Source of the DNA: Phialocephala subalpina
Taxonomy: Eukaryota; Ascomycota; Leotiomycetes; Helotiales; Mollisiaceae
Length of the DNA: 64,000 nt
Assembly (NCBI GenBank): GCA_900073065.1
Contig: FJOG01000036.1
Coordinates: forward strand, 435,086-499,085
Direction of reading: 5' to 3'
The notes under the pieces were generated by a model that made no database searches, was not told the DNA's origin, and worked only from the letters and a program-made list of their open reading frames with translations. Every line of letters begins with the position of its first letter. Position 1 is the first letter of the stretch. Position numbers and translations under genes: made by a program. Of the stretch, positions 35,103 through 45,641 are shown piece by piece.

Positions 35103-36912
35103 TCATTGCGATTGACTACTCAACAACGGCAAGCGAAGGCCAGCAACTAGACATACATCTTCACGTTCTTCTTGTCGTTGAAGAAGAAGCAAGCGACATC
35201 CTCCCCACCCTTCTGTTCGCGAAACAAGCACTGGGGGCACTTTGACTCCGTATCGACCCTTCTCCTCCCACCACGCCATACGCTCTGCCTTCTTTGCGGC
35301 TGATTGCATGCCAGTGGTACGTGTGTCGTTCGCCAACTCGGGCCAGTCGTTGAAGGCGTTATATTGTGACATCCAGCAGATTCGAGGACGGCCCTCGTTC
35401 AACTCAGCGTTCACGGCACGGTGGCTCTTGCTTTCCCGATCCTTGTTGTGGAGCAAGGCGCGGATTGAGGTGGGAATGTCGCTGTTGAGAAGGAGGTCGT
35501 GCATTCTACCTTTGCTAGCTGGCTGTGGTCCGACCGCAACGGCTTGCCAACGAGTCAAACGACGTTGCGGCGAGGGGTTTCGGAAATTGAGACGATCACC
35601 AAGTCCAGAATGACCTTCAGCAGCAGGGACATTCTTTGATCCCAAACCTCTAGACGCACCACCAGCACCAAATCCCGATCGAAAACCATCACCAGCAGTC
35701 ACAGAACCCGAATTACCAGTGGTAGCAGGGACATTGGCCCACTGGTTCCAGATCCCGATTCAGAGCCAACACCAGAAGATCCCGAATCAGAATCATCACC
35801 GAATCCAGGGATATTTGCCGAACCAGCTCCCGAAACACCACCAGAACTTCCTCCGTTGACAGAGCTACCTGGTCGAGATACCAATTCCATAAGTCCTGGT
35901 CTAACTCCTAATCCTCTTCCCCATGCTCGATGCTCATCCACTGGACTCAGTTCACCTTGGCCACGTCAGCCAATGTTCTAGAAAGACCAGGACATTCTCG
36001 AGATATTAAGACGTACCTGATCGCAATTGACCCTCTACCCTCGCAACCTTGGCATTCAGATCCCGATTCTCGTCGGCAGAAGTTGGTCGCGAATCTGACG
36101 CTTCTCTCGAGAGACTTCGGTGTCGAGGTCAATGACTTCGCGAATTACCTCCTTGCCCTTGCCGTCAACCTCAGCAATCAACTCCTCGAAATATGCCTTT
36201 GGAGATAATACGTCCAAGCTGGTCTGAATATCGATTAACCGTTGGTAGATTATTAATCTGTCCTGCCAAAGTTTCGAGATCCGTATCTGTTGGCAATGCC
36301 TTCAAACTCTCGTCCAAGTTCTCGAACTTCTTTGTGAACTCTACGGCTTCGAAGTCGACTTTCGGCAGCAACAGGTCGACGTCCTTCTTCGCCGGCAGCA
36401 AGTCGATCTTTTCACCCATTTTGCACAGCTTCTTCTCGAACTCGACATTTTGCGCAGACTTTGCCAATGTGGATAGGTCTGTCGTCTTTGCCAAGCCAGA
36501 AAGGTCCGCAGTCTTCGCGTCGCCAGGAGACTCAAAATGCTCTGCTTCGCCAGAGTCTACAAGTCCGTCTTCTTCGCATATCCGGCAATCGTTTCCTCGA
36601 AGTCGCTCTCCTTCAACAAATCATCATTGTCGGACCTTGCTGGGAGCTTGGTCGTCAATGCCTTCATCTTCTTCTCAAGATCCTCCTTTGTGACCAATTT
36701 CTCGATCGCCGTGTTCATGGTATCGACCTTGGTGTCCGGAGTTCCAACTGGACCTAGCGACGGCTTCAAAGCATGCCCAATACAACTGTCACTATATCCC
36801 GAATGCTGTTCTCGAACGCCTCTCTCTTCTGCCGCTTCTCCTCTGGATCTCTGTTCTTCTCCATCTCCGCCTTCTGCTTCTCCTTCTTCCTCCAATCTTT
36901 AATCGGGTCCAT
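35103..36912 (-). pseudogene. Broken coiled-coil gene with repeat stalk and Gly/Ser-rich region
   Basis: From ATG 36912 ('MDPIKDWRKKEKQK') coding-like sequence runs down to TGA 35103-35105 but changes frame several times (near 36770, 36545, 36250, 36080 and 35700). It also meets TAG at 36557-36559 ('KKTDL' stop 'TLAK'). The intact-looking stretches are a stalk of about 11-residue repeats ('AKTADLSGLAKTTDLSTLAK'), a charged helical part ('AEVDGKGKEVIREVIDLD'), a Gly/Ser-rich linker ('GGSSGGVSGAGS'), and a C-terminal globular-looking part ('RICWMSQYNAFNDWPEL'). I do not recognise the family. Multiple lesions indicate a pseudogene unless the sequence itself has indel errors. Confidence 0.55.
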
Positions 36913-37315
36913 GACCAGTTCGGGAAGTTACTTCGATGATATCGTTGAATAGATTCCAGATTATCACAAGAGCGTTTGCGGTTATTCAGAGAATGATTGG
37001 TGTTGGCAGGTGATGTAGTGGCGAGGAAGAATCGCGAACACGAAGTCGGTGGGTGATAAGCGAACACTTTCGTCAACCGCGTTTTGGTCCTCGCGAATGA
37101 CCCAAATTCACTGGAATATTGCAAGTCACATCTCACTTTGAATTCGTGATCTCAGAGTTACGCCATTGGGGCGCGGCTTTTGCAATGTTGAATGGCGCTC
37201 TAATCATTTGGTTTCTGGAACATCTACCACAGCTACATGATGCCAAACGCTCACTCTCAACCCCGACGTATTTCATAACACTTCTGTAGTACTCCACGCA
37301 CCACCATATCGAAAT

Positions 37316-38863
37316 TCAAGGGCTGCACAAATCATCAATCTCGTCTACAAACGTAACATCGCCTTCGACAACTGCACCATTCCCAGCCTTGATCTTTCGC
37401 ACCAAAGTTTCCTGTAACTGTTTCTCGTAATATTTTTGAAAGTACTGGGAACTTTCATTCCATGAATCTTGAACCATGGCAATTGTGTGAGGTTGACTGG
37501 TCTCACGAAAAGCTCAAAATCCTCATCAACATCTCCAATTGGAAACTCCACTCCTCGCTGTGAGTAGTACAGTACACCTTCTCTGACCGCACCCAGAACT
37601 GCTCCTTTCCAATAGCCTCGAGATGACCATTTGAGTGGTAAACACACCTAGCGACAAGACCTGGTACCCAGCTTTCTCCTCGAGAAACTCCCCGACACCG
37701 ACGCTGGTCAGGGAGTATAGCATATCGAAGCATTTCTGGGGTCGAAAGATTTTCTCCAGGTCTTTCCATCGCTTCAGATCATCGTCGCCTGGAAATAGCC
37801 TATCGGAACCCTTGTAAGGTGGTTTACTCGACACCCACATGAAGCATAGTCTGTCCAGAGGATTCCAATCTCTGTATGGAGCGTCATAAGTCATTGAAGC
37901 AGCCCGAGCAATCATGTCTCTGCAATGACCTAGATCGATGAGTTCTAGCGATCGCTGTATGAGATACGCCAGACTCATGAATAGAGATGCTCGAGAAATG
38001 CCCGCCAGTTTAGCTTTGATGCACAGCTCCAAGAACGAGGAAAGCCGACCCAAGGCTTATCGATTAGTACCTTCACTCGAGCCGAAGAGAGTTGGCAAAG
38101 AAGCAAGCGCCCAGGGGAGGTGGTTCTTGGTGTGGCCGACTCCAAGTCGAGGATCTGTTGCATCCTGGTGTATCGAGATGAGATATTCTTTCGAGAATGG
38201 TTTGGTTGGGCGGTACGAATGGTTGTCGAAGTCGTTCGCCAAGAGAAGATAGTTGCCAGTATCTGGATGAATGTATGGTGCCTTCTTCAATTGGGCTGCT
38301 GTCTTGTCTTCTGACAGTTGTCGAGCTGCCTCGTGTGCCGTTCCCGATCCCATGTCCCACTCACATAGAGAACTCCTCAAAACGTTTCTGCGGATTGTAC
38401 CGACAAGGCCCTTCTGATACTCGATCTCCCTCTTCAATCCCGAGATCTGGACTAGGTTGTTGTTTTTGGACATCACTCGATCCTCCTGTGTCTCCGAAAT
38501 GCATTTAGGCTCCGGAGACGGGCGTCTTACTGGTGACGAGAGCAACTTGTTCCGGGAATTGTTTCGTGAAATGGGAATAATGTACCCATCCAGACGCTGG
38601 TTGATAACTCTCAGACAATCGACCACCTCCCCCAATGTCCGTACTTCACGCTCTGGAATGCACGATTGAGCTCCGGGTAGACTCTCCAATTCATTTACTA
38701 GTTGCTGAGGAGCAATGGTACTACCTTTGTGCTCCACTCTAGTAAGCCTCTCGAGGATCTCCAGAAATTTGATCTTTCCCAGCCCACGAAATGCCTCCTC
38801 AATCACCTGTTTGGCGATATTTTCTTTCGCCGGCTGGTCTGCATCGTGAGAGATACTCATCAC
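37316..38863 (-). pseudogene. Broken orphan gene, about 500 codons, TAA-interrupted
   Basis: An open frame from 38863 ('MMSISHDADQPAK') encodes a helical region and 'AAQLKKAPYIHPDTGNYLLL'. It meets TAA at 38057-38059 and continues in the same frame with clearly protein-like sequence ('LFMSLAYLIQRSLELIDLG', 'RDWNPLDRLCFMWVSS'). Frame changes near 37640 and 37510 then lead through 'GAVREGVLYYSQRGVEFPIG' and 'QDSWNESSQYFQKYYEKQ' to TGA 37316-37318. No domain is recognised. The single in-frame TAA sits where Gln would be natural. Confidence 0.5.
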
Positions 38864-38995
38864 TTTTCTCAGTGCTGAGGTGACTGCCCGGTCCTTTCCG
38901 CAAATCTCGATCGCTGCACCTCACACGATTCTCGTTAATAGTACGGCGTCTCTTCTTGACTTCTCAAACTTCTTGGCCCAGGGCGTAGACGTCAT

Positions 38996-39382
38996 TCAGA
39001 AGCGGTGCAGCAGTTTATTTGGCCTCCTTGGCCTTATCCTAGGCGCCCTCTCGCTTTTGACGGCCTTCATCTTCCGCAGTCTCAATTTCTCGACGCGTTC
39101 TTTGGAGAGAATTCCACCAATTTTGTTCCTCACTGCCCGGTGGTTTTCGTACTTCTACAAAGAGTCCCTAGTAGAGGCTGATAACACCTTCCAATGCCTT
39201 TCGCGATTGCATTCTTTGTCCAACCCTGGGATCGTTAAGAGCGCTGGGTCTTTGAAGGGGTGCGGTGGTTGTGTTTGACCAGACATTCTGGAAACCTGAT
39301 ACTCGGATTTGTCGAACTGCCCGGTAAACAAACGCGAAGTCACTGAACGTAGAGTCTGAATTCTCCAAGGAATGAACGCCAA
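38996..39382 (-). pseudogene. Basic orphan protein fragment interrupted by TAG
   Basis: The frame reads 'MSGQTQPPHPFKDPALL' then TAG at 39155-39157. It continues in frame with a strongly basic helical segment ('NKIGGILSKERVEKLRLRKM') to TGA 38996-38998. No ATG-initiated complete frame and no known domain were found. Confidence 0.4.
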
Positions 39383-39785
39383 TTTGATATGGAAGTTGTC
39401 GCGTTCGGTAGCTATTTGGATGGAGTTTATCGCTTCGCGTTATCAGAACTCTCTAGCGTCAACACAACTCACACTTCAGCCTCGAATCGCCATGAAATCA
39501 AAGCGTTCAACTAGCCCTTTTTTTATCCTCTCCGTAACTATTTCACAAAACCTGATTATATCTACCCGGATAGAATAATCGCTTTATCTGATTGTATTAT
39601 CCTTGTATATCTCGAGAGCCACGGTCCGTAAATCTCAATGGCTCAAAAGGTTCTCGTTCATTCACTCACTTGACACGTGGGGATCGCCAGAAATCAGAAC
39701 ATCAACTGCTGGCATGCTACTACTACGACGATCAAAACCTTACAGTCCCAGCGAGTTCAATACTCTGCCTATCTCGAAATGTCTA

Positions 39786-40650
39786 TCATCCTCTGCGAGA
39801 CCTTTCAAGTTTTTCCTCTCGAAACTTCCTGAGCCGCTCAATCTGTGAGTCAGGGTCTCTCCTCTCCAATTATACCTCTAGTAACTCCTTCTTCAAGTCT
39901 GCCCATCGGCCAATCAACTCCCCACCCTCGACATATACCGCAGTTAACTCTGCTTGAGCTTCGTCTCGAGATCTCTCAATGTTCTTCAGGGCTTGAAGTT
40001 CAGATCCAAGTATGTGAAAAGTTCGCCGCTCTATCTCCTCGTTCAAGTCGTCAAACGCAGACTGATAAACACGCTATGCGAACGATTGCTTTGTTCCCTC
40101 TTTCCGGGTTACATCACTTCCGTGTTTGATCGCGCTCGTAACCGCTCCGCCTCCACCTGCCATAACTCCATTCAAACCTCCCCACCACGTGTATGATCGA
40201 CAGAGAATAGACAATGAACGCCCCGAAATGCCAACATCGGTTGAATCTATCACCGCGATTAAGGGAACGAATCGCATCCGATAGCTTTTGGCAGGAGCAA
40301 CTTTCAATGCCATGATCGCTTCCACCAGACTGGAAAGTCAGCAAGCCTCAGCTACATGATCGGGAATCTTACAATTTCACTGGGTTTCCCTCTCTCGCGT
40401 GCTTCTCGTAGTCCTACTGGCGTCTTCTCTCGTTCCTGGTCCATCCAATATAAACAACAGACCAGGGCAAAGGATCATCGAGATTCTGGATTTTTGCCAA
40501 TCGACACTTCGTTTCTCGAATCCATTCCTTAATCTGAGCTCGCTGACTATCATTACGCATGTATCTCCGAGGATGCGCAAGAGGGACCATCTTTGGATTA
40601 TTCTTGGTGCCGACATTCTTCTAGGTTTATTTCTTCAATGCTTTACTTTG
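39786..40650 (-). pseudogene. Coiled-coil gene remnant with three in-frame TAR codons and an intact intron
   Basis: Protein-like sequence ('NPKMVPLAHPRRYMRNDSQR', 'PLPWSVVYIGWTRNERRRQ') meets TAG at 40414-40416. It continues to a textbook intron (GTAAGA...GCTGAC...CCAG, about 40334-40376) and joins in frame to 'MRFVPLIAVIDSTDVGISG'. After TAG 40074-40076 a coiled coil follows ('SAFDDLNEEIERRTFHILGS'), interrupted by TAA 39870-39872, and ends at TGA 39786-39788. Apart from the three TAA/TAG codons no frameshift is needed from about 40600 to 39786. I do not recognise the family. Confidence 0.5.
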
Positions 40651-40666
40651 ATATTCTTTACTCTAG

Positions 40667-41215
40667 TCACGATTCAATGGTGAATGTTTGTCGATCGAGC
40701 GTGCCGAAATAATCCAAGGTTGCCCACATAGCTAGCATGGAAGGTTCCCGAGCGTAATCCTCCATGTAGGCGATAGTCTTGAGATACTCTCGCTTTGTTG
40801 GAGGAACACCTTTCCTATCGCAATGTACACATCCGTAGCATCTCGGTTTCTCGTCTTCAGAAATCATAATCTACTGATCTGGAAGCTTCTAAGCAGGGTT
40901 TTGTGCAGACTGGAAAACCAAGTGAAGCTCGTTTCTCCTGAGCATATCGACAACCGGATCGCTGAGGTCGAGGAGGACGTTTTCCAAGCGTTGTAGATCG
41001 GTCGAATCAAACGGATTCACTCCTCCGCCGATGCCGTCCGATATCGTCACCATTGCCTTCGCTGGATTGATTCTGTTGGCATCCAGGGAGTGTCTCAGGA
41101 CTGCTAAATGTTCTGGCAGTCGAACATAACTCCTTTTTTCTTCGTCCCAAGGTCGGTTAGTAAGCTGGCCGCTTCTACTGAGGCGCTGATCCCCCTCGGT
41201 CCACCCTCTCCTCAC
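40667..41215 (-). pseudogene. Orphan gene fragment with two in-frame TAG codons
   Basis: The frame from 41215 reads through 'VRLPEHLAVLRHSLDANRIN' and 'LENVLLDLSDPVVDMLRRNE'. It meets TAG at 40889-40891 and again at 40871-40873. It then continues with 'CYGCVHCDRKGVPPTKREYL', a Cys pair suggestive of a small metal-binding knuckle, to TGA at 40667-40669. Its 5' end overlaps the plus-strand frame at 41108-41614. Confidence 0.45.
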
Positions 41216-41614
41216 TTAGCTCACCTGACTCGTAATGATGGGGTTCTGCGGTCGTTTGACGGCTCCTTCGATCGCACCGTCATCGATGCGATTTGCCTTG
41301 GTCCTTCTCAAATTAAGCAACACCTCGATAAAATTCCAAGGCCATGGTCGCAAGAGACTGAAGACAGATTTAGGGGGGTCGATGGAAGGAAGGTGGTCGA
41401 TCATCAGGCGATCTTCTATCCACCAGATGAGTACAGGCCGCCAAAGTGGACAGAAGAAGATAAGAAGAGGGTAGAATTGGAAGTTGAGGAGTTGAATCAA
41501 AAACGAAAAGAGGAAATAGAACAAGAAGAGCGAGATGGGGTCAATATTGCAGAGAAATATGCCTGTGGTAGGATCGTTAGCAATTATGATCTGACTCTGA
41601 AGGATAACATCTGA
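41108..41614 (+). CDS. Hypothetical protein with charged helical C-terminus
   Basis: An uninterrupted frame (168 codons, TGA stop) encodes 'GVLRSFDGSFDRTVIDAICL' then a highly charged helix ('KKRVELEVEELNQKRKEEIE') and a short tail. Only the part from about 41210 looks convincingly coding, and the first 35 codons overlap the opposite-strand remnant. The overlapping minus-strand frame at 41216-41776 is hydrophobic only because it mirrors this charged frame. No function is recognised; it may be part of the same decayed island. Confidence 0.4.
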   Translation: MFWQSNITPFFFVPRSVSKLAASTEALIPLGPPSPHLAHLTRNDGVLRSFDGSFDRTVIDAICLGPSQIKQHLDKIPRPWSQETEDRFRGVDGRKVVDHQAIFYPPDEYRPPKWTEEDKKRVELEVEELNQKRKEEIEQEERDGVNIAEKYACGRIVSNYDLTLKDNI

Positions 41615-42422
41615 AAGGGTTGCATGCATGCCCTGGCCGCTGGTGGGTGCGAGAAGGTCTTTGAGCTTATGAATGTAATGTTGGGAGTTTGAATGGTTAA
41701 TGTAGAATGTGTAACAGCGAATTGCTAGTACATTGGCCGGTTTTGATCTTCGAAGAGTTGTGGGAAGTTCCACCATGCTGATCTGCGAGGGTTCATGGGC
41801 GGGGGGTTTTTGGTGTCGGTCTTAATAATCGTACTCTTGTAGTCGTAGTTTGCAATATAAGTCCCCATCCATTTGCTCTTGATCTCTTGGCCTTCCAATG
41901 AAGAACCCCGGCCACAATTTGAAGCATATCCTGTCGCAGCACAAGTCTATCAGGACATGATTTCCTTTTTGTAGTACCGTACCCGTGCATGCGTGAATAT
42001 TCGTCTTTCGGTCTGGCATTCGTCGATGTTGGCGCGGCGATACTATCTGAGGGGTCTTCTTGACTTAACGGAGCCGCGCTCTCGGAGAAATGGATACGAG
42101 GCGCGTCTTAATTGGGAAGGTCTTTCCGTGCACTCGTAGCTTGAGAGATATCCATGGCCCTTCAGGTCATCCAATCCACATCGAACAACGAGCCCATCTG
42201 GTCGGAGTATTCGGAGCTCCCTCGTGGATTACGTCGTTGGAGCCTGTCGTGCTAGTTGTTGGGTAGAATGTCATCAAACCAATGTGCTCCCTGGGTTTTG
42301 CACAACCCCCCCTCGTCAATCACTACTTAAGGGAACTGACGCGACAATGTAATTATATTGAATCCCTCGGATCTCATCGATTAAGTTGGTATTGTGGCTT
42401 TTTGGCGATGCCTTCGCAAATG
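41615..42422. other. Intergenic region left of the pogo element
   Basis: Short motif-free frames only; nothing recognised. Confidence 0.4.
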
Positions 42423-44611
42423 TAACCGAATTCCCGTGATAAATCCCATCCCTGTCAAAATCCCACCCAAAGTGGAAATTACCTCTTAACTTCGAAATTT
42501 AATTATAAATTAACTACATTATATTTTGGCTTAAAATTTAAAACAAAGTATTATTATTTATTTGTCTAAAGATGCGTAAACTCATTTTGTATGTTTGAAT
42601 CGTTCTAGTAATCAAATAATACGCCCACGTGAATTAAACCTTATAACTCTTGGGTTAAGTGCCAATACTTTTAAAATAATAACTAACTGATTATTATTTT
42701 GGCGCTACTTCTTTTAAGGACTGCTAGGTGCTAGTTTGACTTTTAGAGCCTTCAAAACTAGTATTTTGATTATATTAGGCGCTTTTTTCGGTTTAGAGGC
42801 AGCCTGTTTTGGTACCTTTAGAGTAATATTCCTTAAATCCCTCTATAACTGCTTTGTAGCTTGTCGAGTAGCCTTCTCTTCATCTTCTAATAGTTTCTTG
42901 ACTTTGTTAGCTTCCCTTATAACTCTTCTCTCGGCTTTTGTAGCCTCTTCTTCTGCCAATTTCTTGTCTAATGCCCCCTGATATTCCCTAGCTTTCTCCA
43001 CCTTTGGCGGTGACCAGATTTTGAGTCCTTCTGATTCCTCGCCTGCCAAATTAAGCTTCTTTCCTCTTCGCCTTTTCTGATACTCCAAAATAATAGCTTG
43101 CCTAAGGTTAGAGGTCTCCTTCTCGAGCATAAATACTCTCGCTATCTTCCGCTTAAGAGCATCAAATAACTTATCAAGGTTTTCATCTGAAGGGTCCGCA
43201 TTGTACTCTTTCCGCAAGCAACAAATATCCATAGTAGTTTTTGGGCTTTGAGGTGCTCCAAGGGCTAATTAGTCTCTCTTAAGAGGTCGAGTCACTTGAG
43301 TAATAACTCTTGAACCGTCTATAGGCCAAATCCTAGGCTTAGCGAATGCATGTTGGATATTTGACTCTATGAATGACTTTTCCCATGCAATTTTGAAGAG
43401 AGAATAGAAGAAACGCTTAAACATTAAAGTTAAGCCCCCACTATTTGATATAAGGTTCTCTAGTTCCACAGAATAGGCTATAAACAAAGGCTGGAAATAG
43501 CCTACATCTAAGGGTTAAAGCCGGTGTGTTATATAAGGAGGTAGAATTATTATAATGATCCCATATCGGTTTGCCCAATCGATAAACGCCATATTCACAT
43601 GTGAAGAGTATCTATCTATTAAAAGGAGTCTCTTAGTGCGCGGACTTTTTGGCTTAGTGTACCGTTCGAATACTCTCTATAACCAAGTTAAGCTAAGCTT
43701 CTTATTACTCCACCCGTTTTCAAAATTAGCAAAATAAACTTTATCTCCTAGTTTTACATCTTATAGCCATATATCTTGTAGTTCGCCGTTAGCGCCGCGG
43801 TAAATAAGGAGTGGTGGTATAGCTCGACCGATTGCTAAAATGTATGCCAGTAATAATATAAACTCTCGATTGCCGTCTTATTTGTTTTTGGTGACTTTGC
43901 CAGATTTATATGCTTCCAACGATATAATCCTTTTCATCGTACGTGCCATACCAATAAAAAAGCCTTTCTCGTCGAAATTCCATATATTATCGGCCGTGAT
44001 ATAGTATTTTTCGATGACTTGAGCAAGCTAATACATTTTAACCACGTTAGCTAAATACTAATAAAACAAAAAAACATACAAAAATAAAGGCAATACTAAT
44101 GTAAAGAATAAAATAAACATAGGAGTATACTCCGCAAATGCGCGTAAATTGTTAATGTTACGCAAATACGCACTTTTTAGCCTAAGCTTATATCTCCTGC
44201 AGAAGTCGGCAGTCTAGTTCTTTCTAATATTCCTTCCCCTAATCTCCTTAGCTAAATTCCTGATAATCTGACTAGTGGGAGGTATTCCTCGATCGGTAAG
44301 CTTGTTAATATGACCGATTAGAACTTCTTCTTGGGCGTTTATGAGGGCTTAGTAATAAATTGATTGGGCCTCCCGGCGGGTCTTGGTAAGGCTGCGCATC
44401 CTCTTAGATATCAACGTACGATCGCATTTGAAGTGCTCCGCTGCTTTGGAATAATCTGTAAACTCTCTTCTTCGAATCGCCTCCACTACGGCGTTTATAG
44501 CTGCTGATTTGTCTGCTCTAGCCATGATTAAGTGGTCATAGTGGGGTAGATTTTGAGAAAATTTTAGGTGGGATTTTGACAGGGATGGGATTTGTCACGG
44601 GAATTCGGTTA
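42423..44611 (-). mobile_element. Decayed Fot1/pogo-type (Tc1-mariner superfamily) transposon
   Basis: Near-perfect inverted terminal repeats of about 43 bp begin ACCGAATTCCCGTGA and end CAAAATCCCACC, at 42425-42467 and about 44567-44609. They are flanked by TA on both sides (42423-42424 and 44610-44611). Between them an AT-rich sequence of about 2.1 kb encodes a broken CENP-B-type transposase on the minus strand. The terminal repeats differ by about one transition, so the insertion need not be very old; the interior decay fits RIP. Confidence 0.9.
42843..44525 (-). pseudogene. Fot1/pogo-like transposase with CENP-B HTH, multiply disrupted
   Basis: From ATG 44525 the frame reads 'ARADKSAAINAVVEAIRRRE' and the CENP-B helix-turn-helix part ('HINKLTDRGIPPTSQIIRNL', then 'RRYKLRLKSAYLRNINNLR'). 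TAA stands where Gln and TAG where Trp are expected in the family. Farther on come DDE_1-type segments ('IWNFDEKGFFIG'), 'YSLFKIAWEKSFIESNIQHA', and the coiled C-terminal tail 'ATKAERRVIREANKVKKL' ending at 42843. Many stops of TAA/TAG type and extreme AT bias indicate RIP. It cannot make a functional transposase. Confidence 0.85.
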
Positions 44612-44862
44612 CCAGGCATCCAGGGGTTTTCAGGTGGAGGTATCGCATGCTACTGTCGATTGAGCGCTTTGTGCATAGCGCTTGTGTTCATCGCATTATT
44701 AGAACTTCTAGCCTTTACCAGAGCAAAATCAAAGAGATAGAGAAACAGAAGCTGGTATTGGGAGATGAGGAGGAAACGCGCTCGACGCGGTCCCCAAAAG
44801 AAGTACCGTAGCAATTGATCAGCATCCTCTTCACCGCCCGGCAAATTCTCCTCAGATATCAA

Positions 44863-44952
44863 CTCACTTCACTTCACATCGCTTCACTTCACTTCACATC
44901 GCTTCACTTCACTTCACATCGCTTCACTTCACTTCACATCGCTTCACTTCAT
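44863..44952. repeat. 20-bp tandem repeat, about 4.5 copies
   Basis: The unit GCTTCACTTCACTTCACATC is perfectly repeated at 44881-44940, with partial units on each side. It lies 58 bp before an assembly gap and probably contributed to it. Confidence 0.92.
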
Positions 44953-45010
44953 CTCAAGATTCAACAGATCTCACAAACATCTTGCGCCTACCTTCTTACC
45001 GATCGCACTC

Positions 45011-45528
45011 NNNNNNNNNNNNNNNNNNNNNNNNNNNNNNNNNNNNNNNNNNNNNNNNNNNNNNNNNNNNNNNNNNNNNNNNNNNNNNNNNNNNNNNNNN
45101 NNNNNNNNNNNNNNNNNNNNNNNNNNNNNNNNNNNNNNNNNNNNNNNNNNNNNNNNNNNNNNNNNNNNNNNNNNNNNNNNNNNNNNNNNNNNNNNNNNNN
45201 NNNNNNNNNNNNNNNNNNNNNNNNNNNNNNNNNNNNNNNNNNNNNNNNNNNNNNNNNNNNNNNNNNNNNNNNNNNNNNNNNNNNNNNNNNNNNNNNNNNN
45301 NNNNNNNNNNNNNNNNNNNNNNNNNNNNNNNNNNNNNNNNNNNNNNNNNNNNNNNNNNNNNNNNNNNNNNNNNNNNNNNNNNNNNNNNNNNNNNNNNNNN
45401 NNNNNNNNNNNNNNNNNNNNNNNNNNNNNNNNNNNNNNNNNNNNNNNNNNNNNNNNNNNNNNNNNNNNNNNNNNNNNNNNNNNNNNNNNNNNNNNNNNNN
45501 NNNNNNNNNNNNNNNNNNNNNNNNNNNN
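45011..45528. other. Assembly gap (N run)
   Basis: 518 undetermined bases between the tandem repeat and the first SDR gene. Confidence 0.98.
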
Positions 45529-45641
45529 GAGATTGAAATGTTTGTTTTACCTATCTAGCAATGTTTACTGTGTTTCTTCGTGCTCACGGAACAGATCACC
45601 CCAACAGCTATGATCCACCATCGATCACCGCTGAACTGCAT

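Noticed and set aside
35103..41215. Programmed stop readthrough or an alternative genetic code as the main explanation of the TAR codons
   Set aside because: Frameshifts in the same island and ordinary TAA/TAG stops in intact neighbouring genes (for example TAA at 4809 and 54950) make pseudogene decay more likely; it is kept only as an alternative in the findings.
41216..41776. Minus-strand 186-codon hydrophobic open frame
   Set aside because: It mirrors the highly charged plus-strand frame at 41108-41614; poly-Phe/Leu content is the antisense of Glu/Lys codons.
44815..45558. Open frames spanning the N run and the 20-bp repeat ('HFTSLHFTS' repeats)
   Set aside because: The frame is open only because N codons are not stops and the repeat unit lacks stops in one frame; there is no coding signal.
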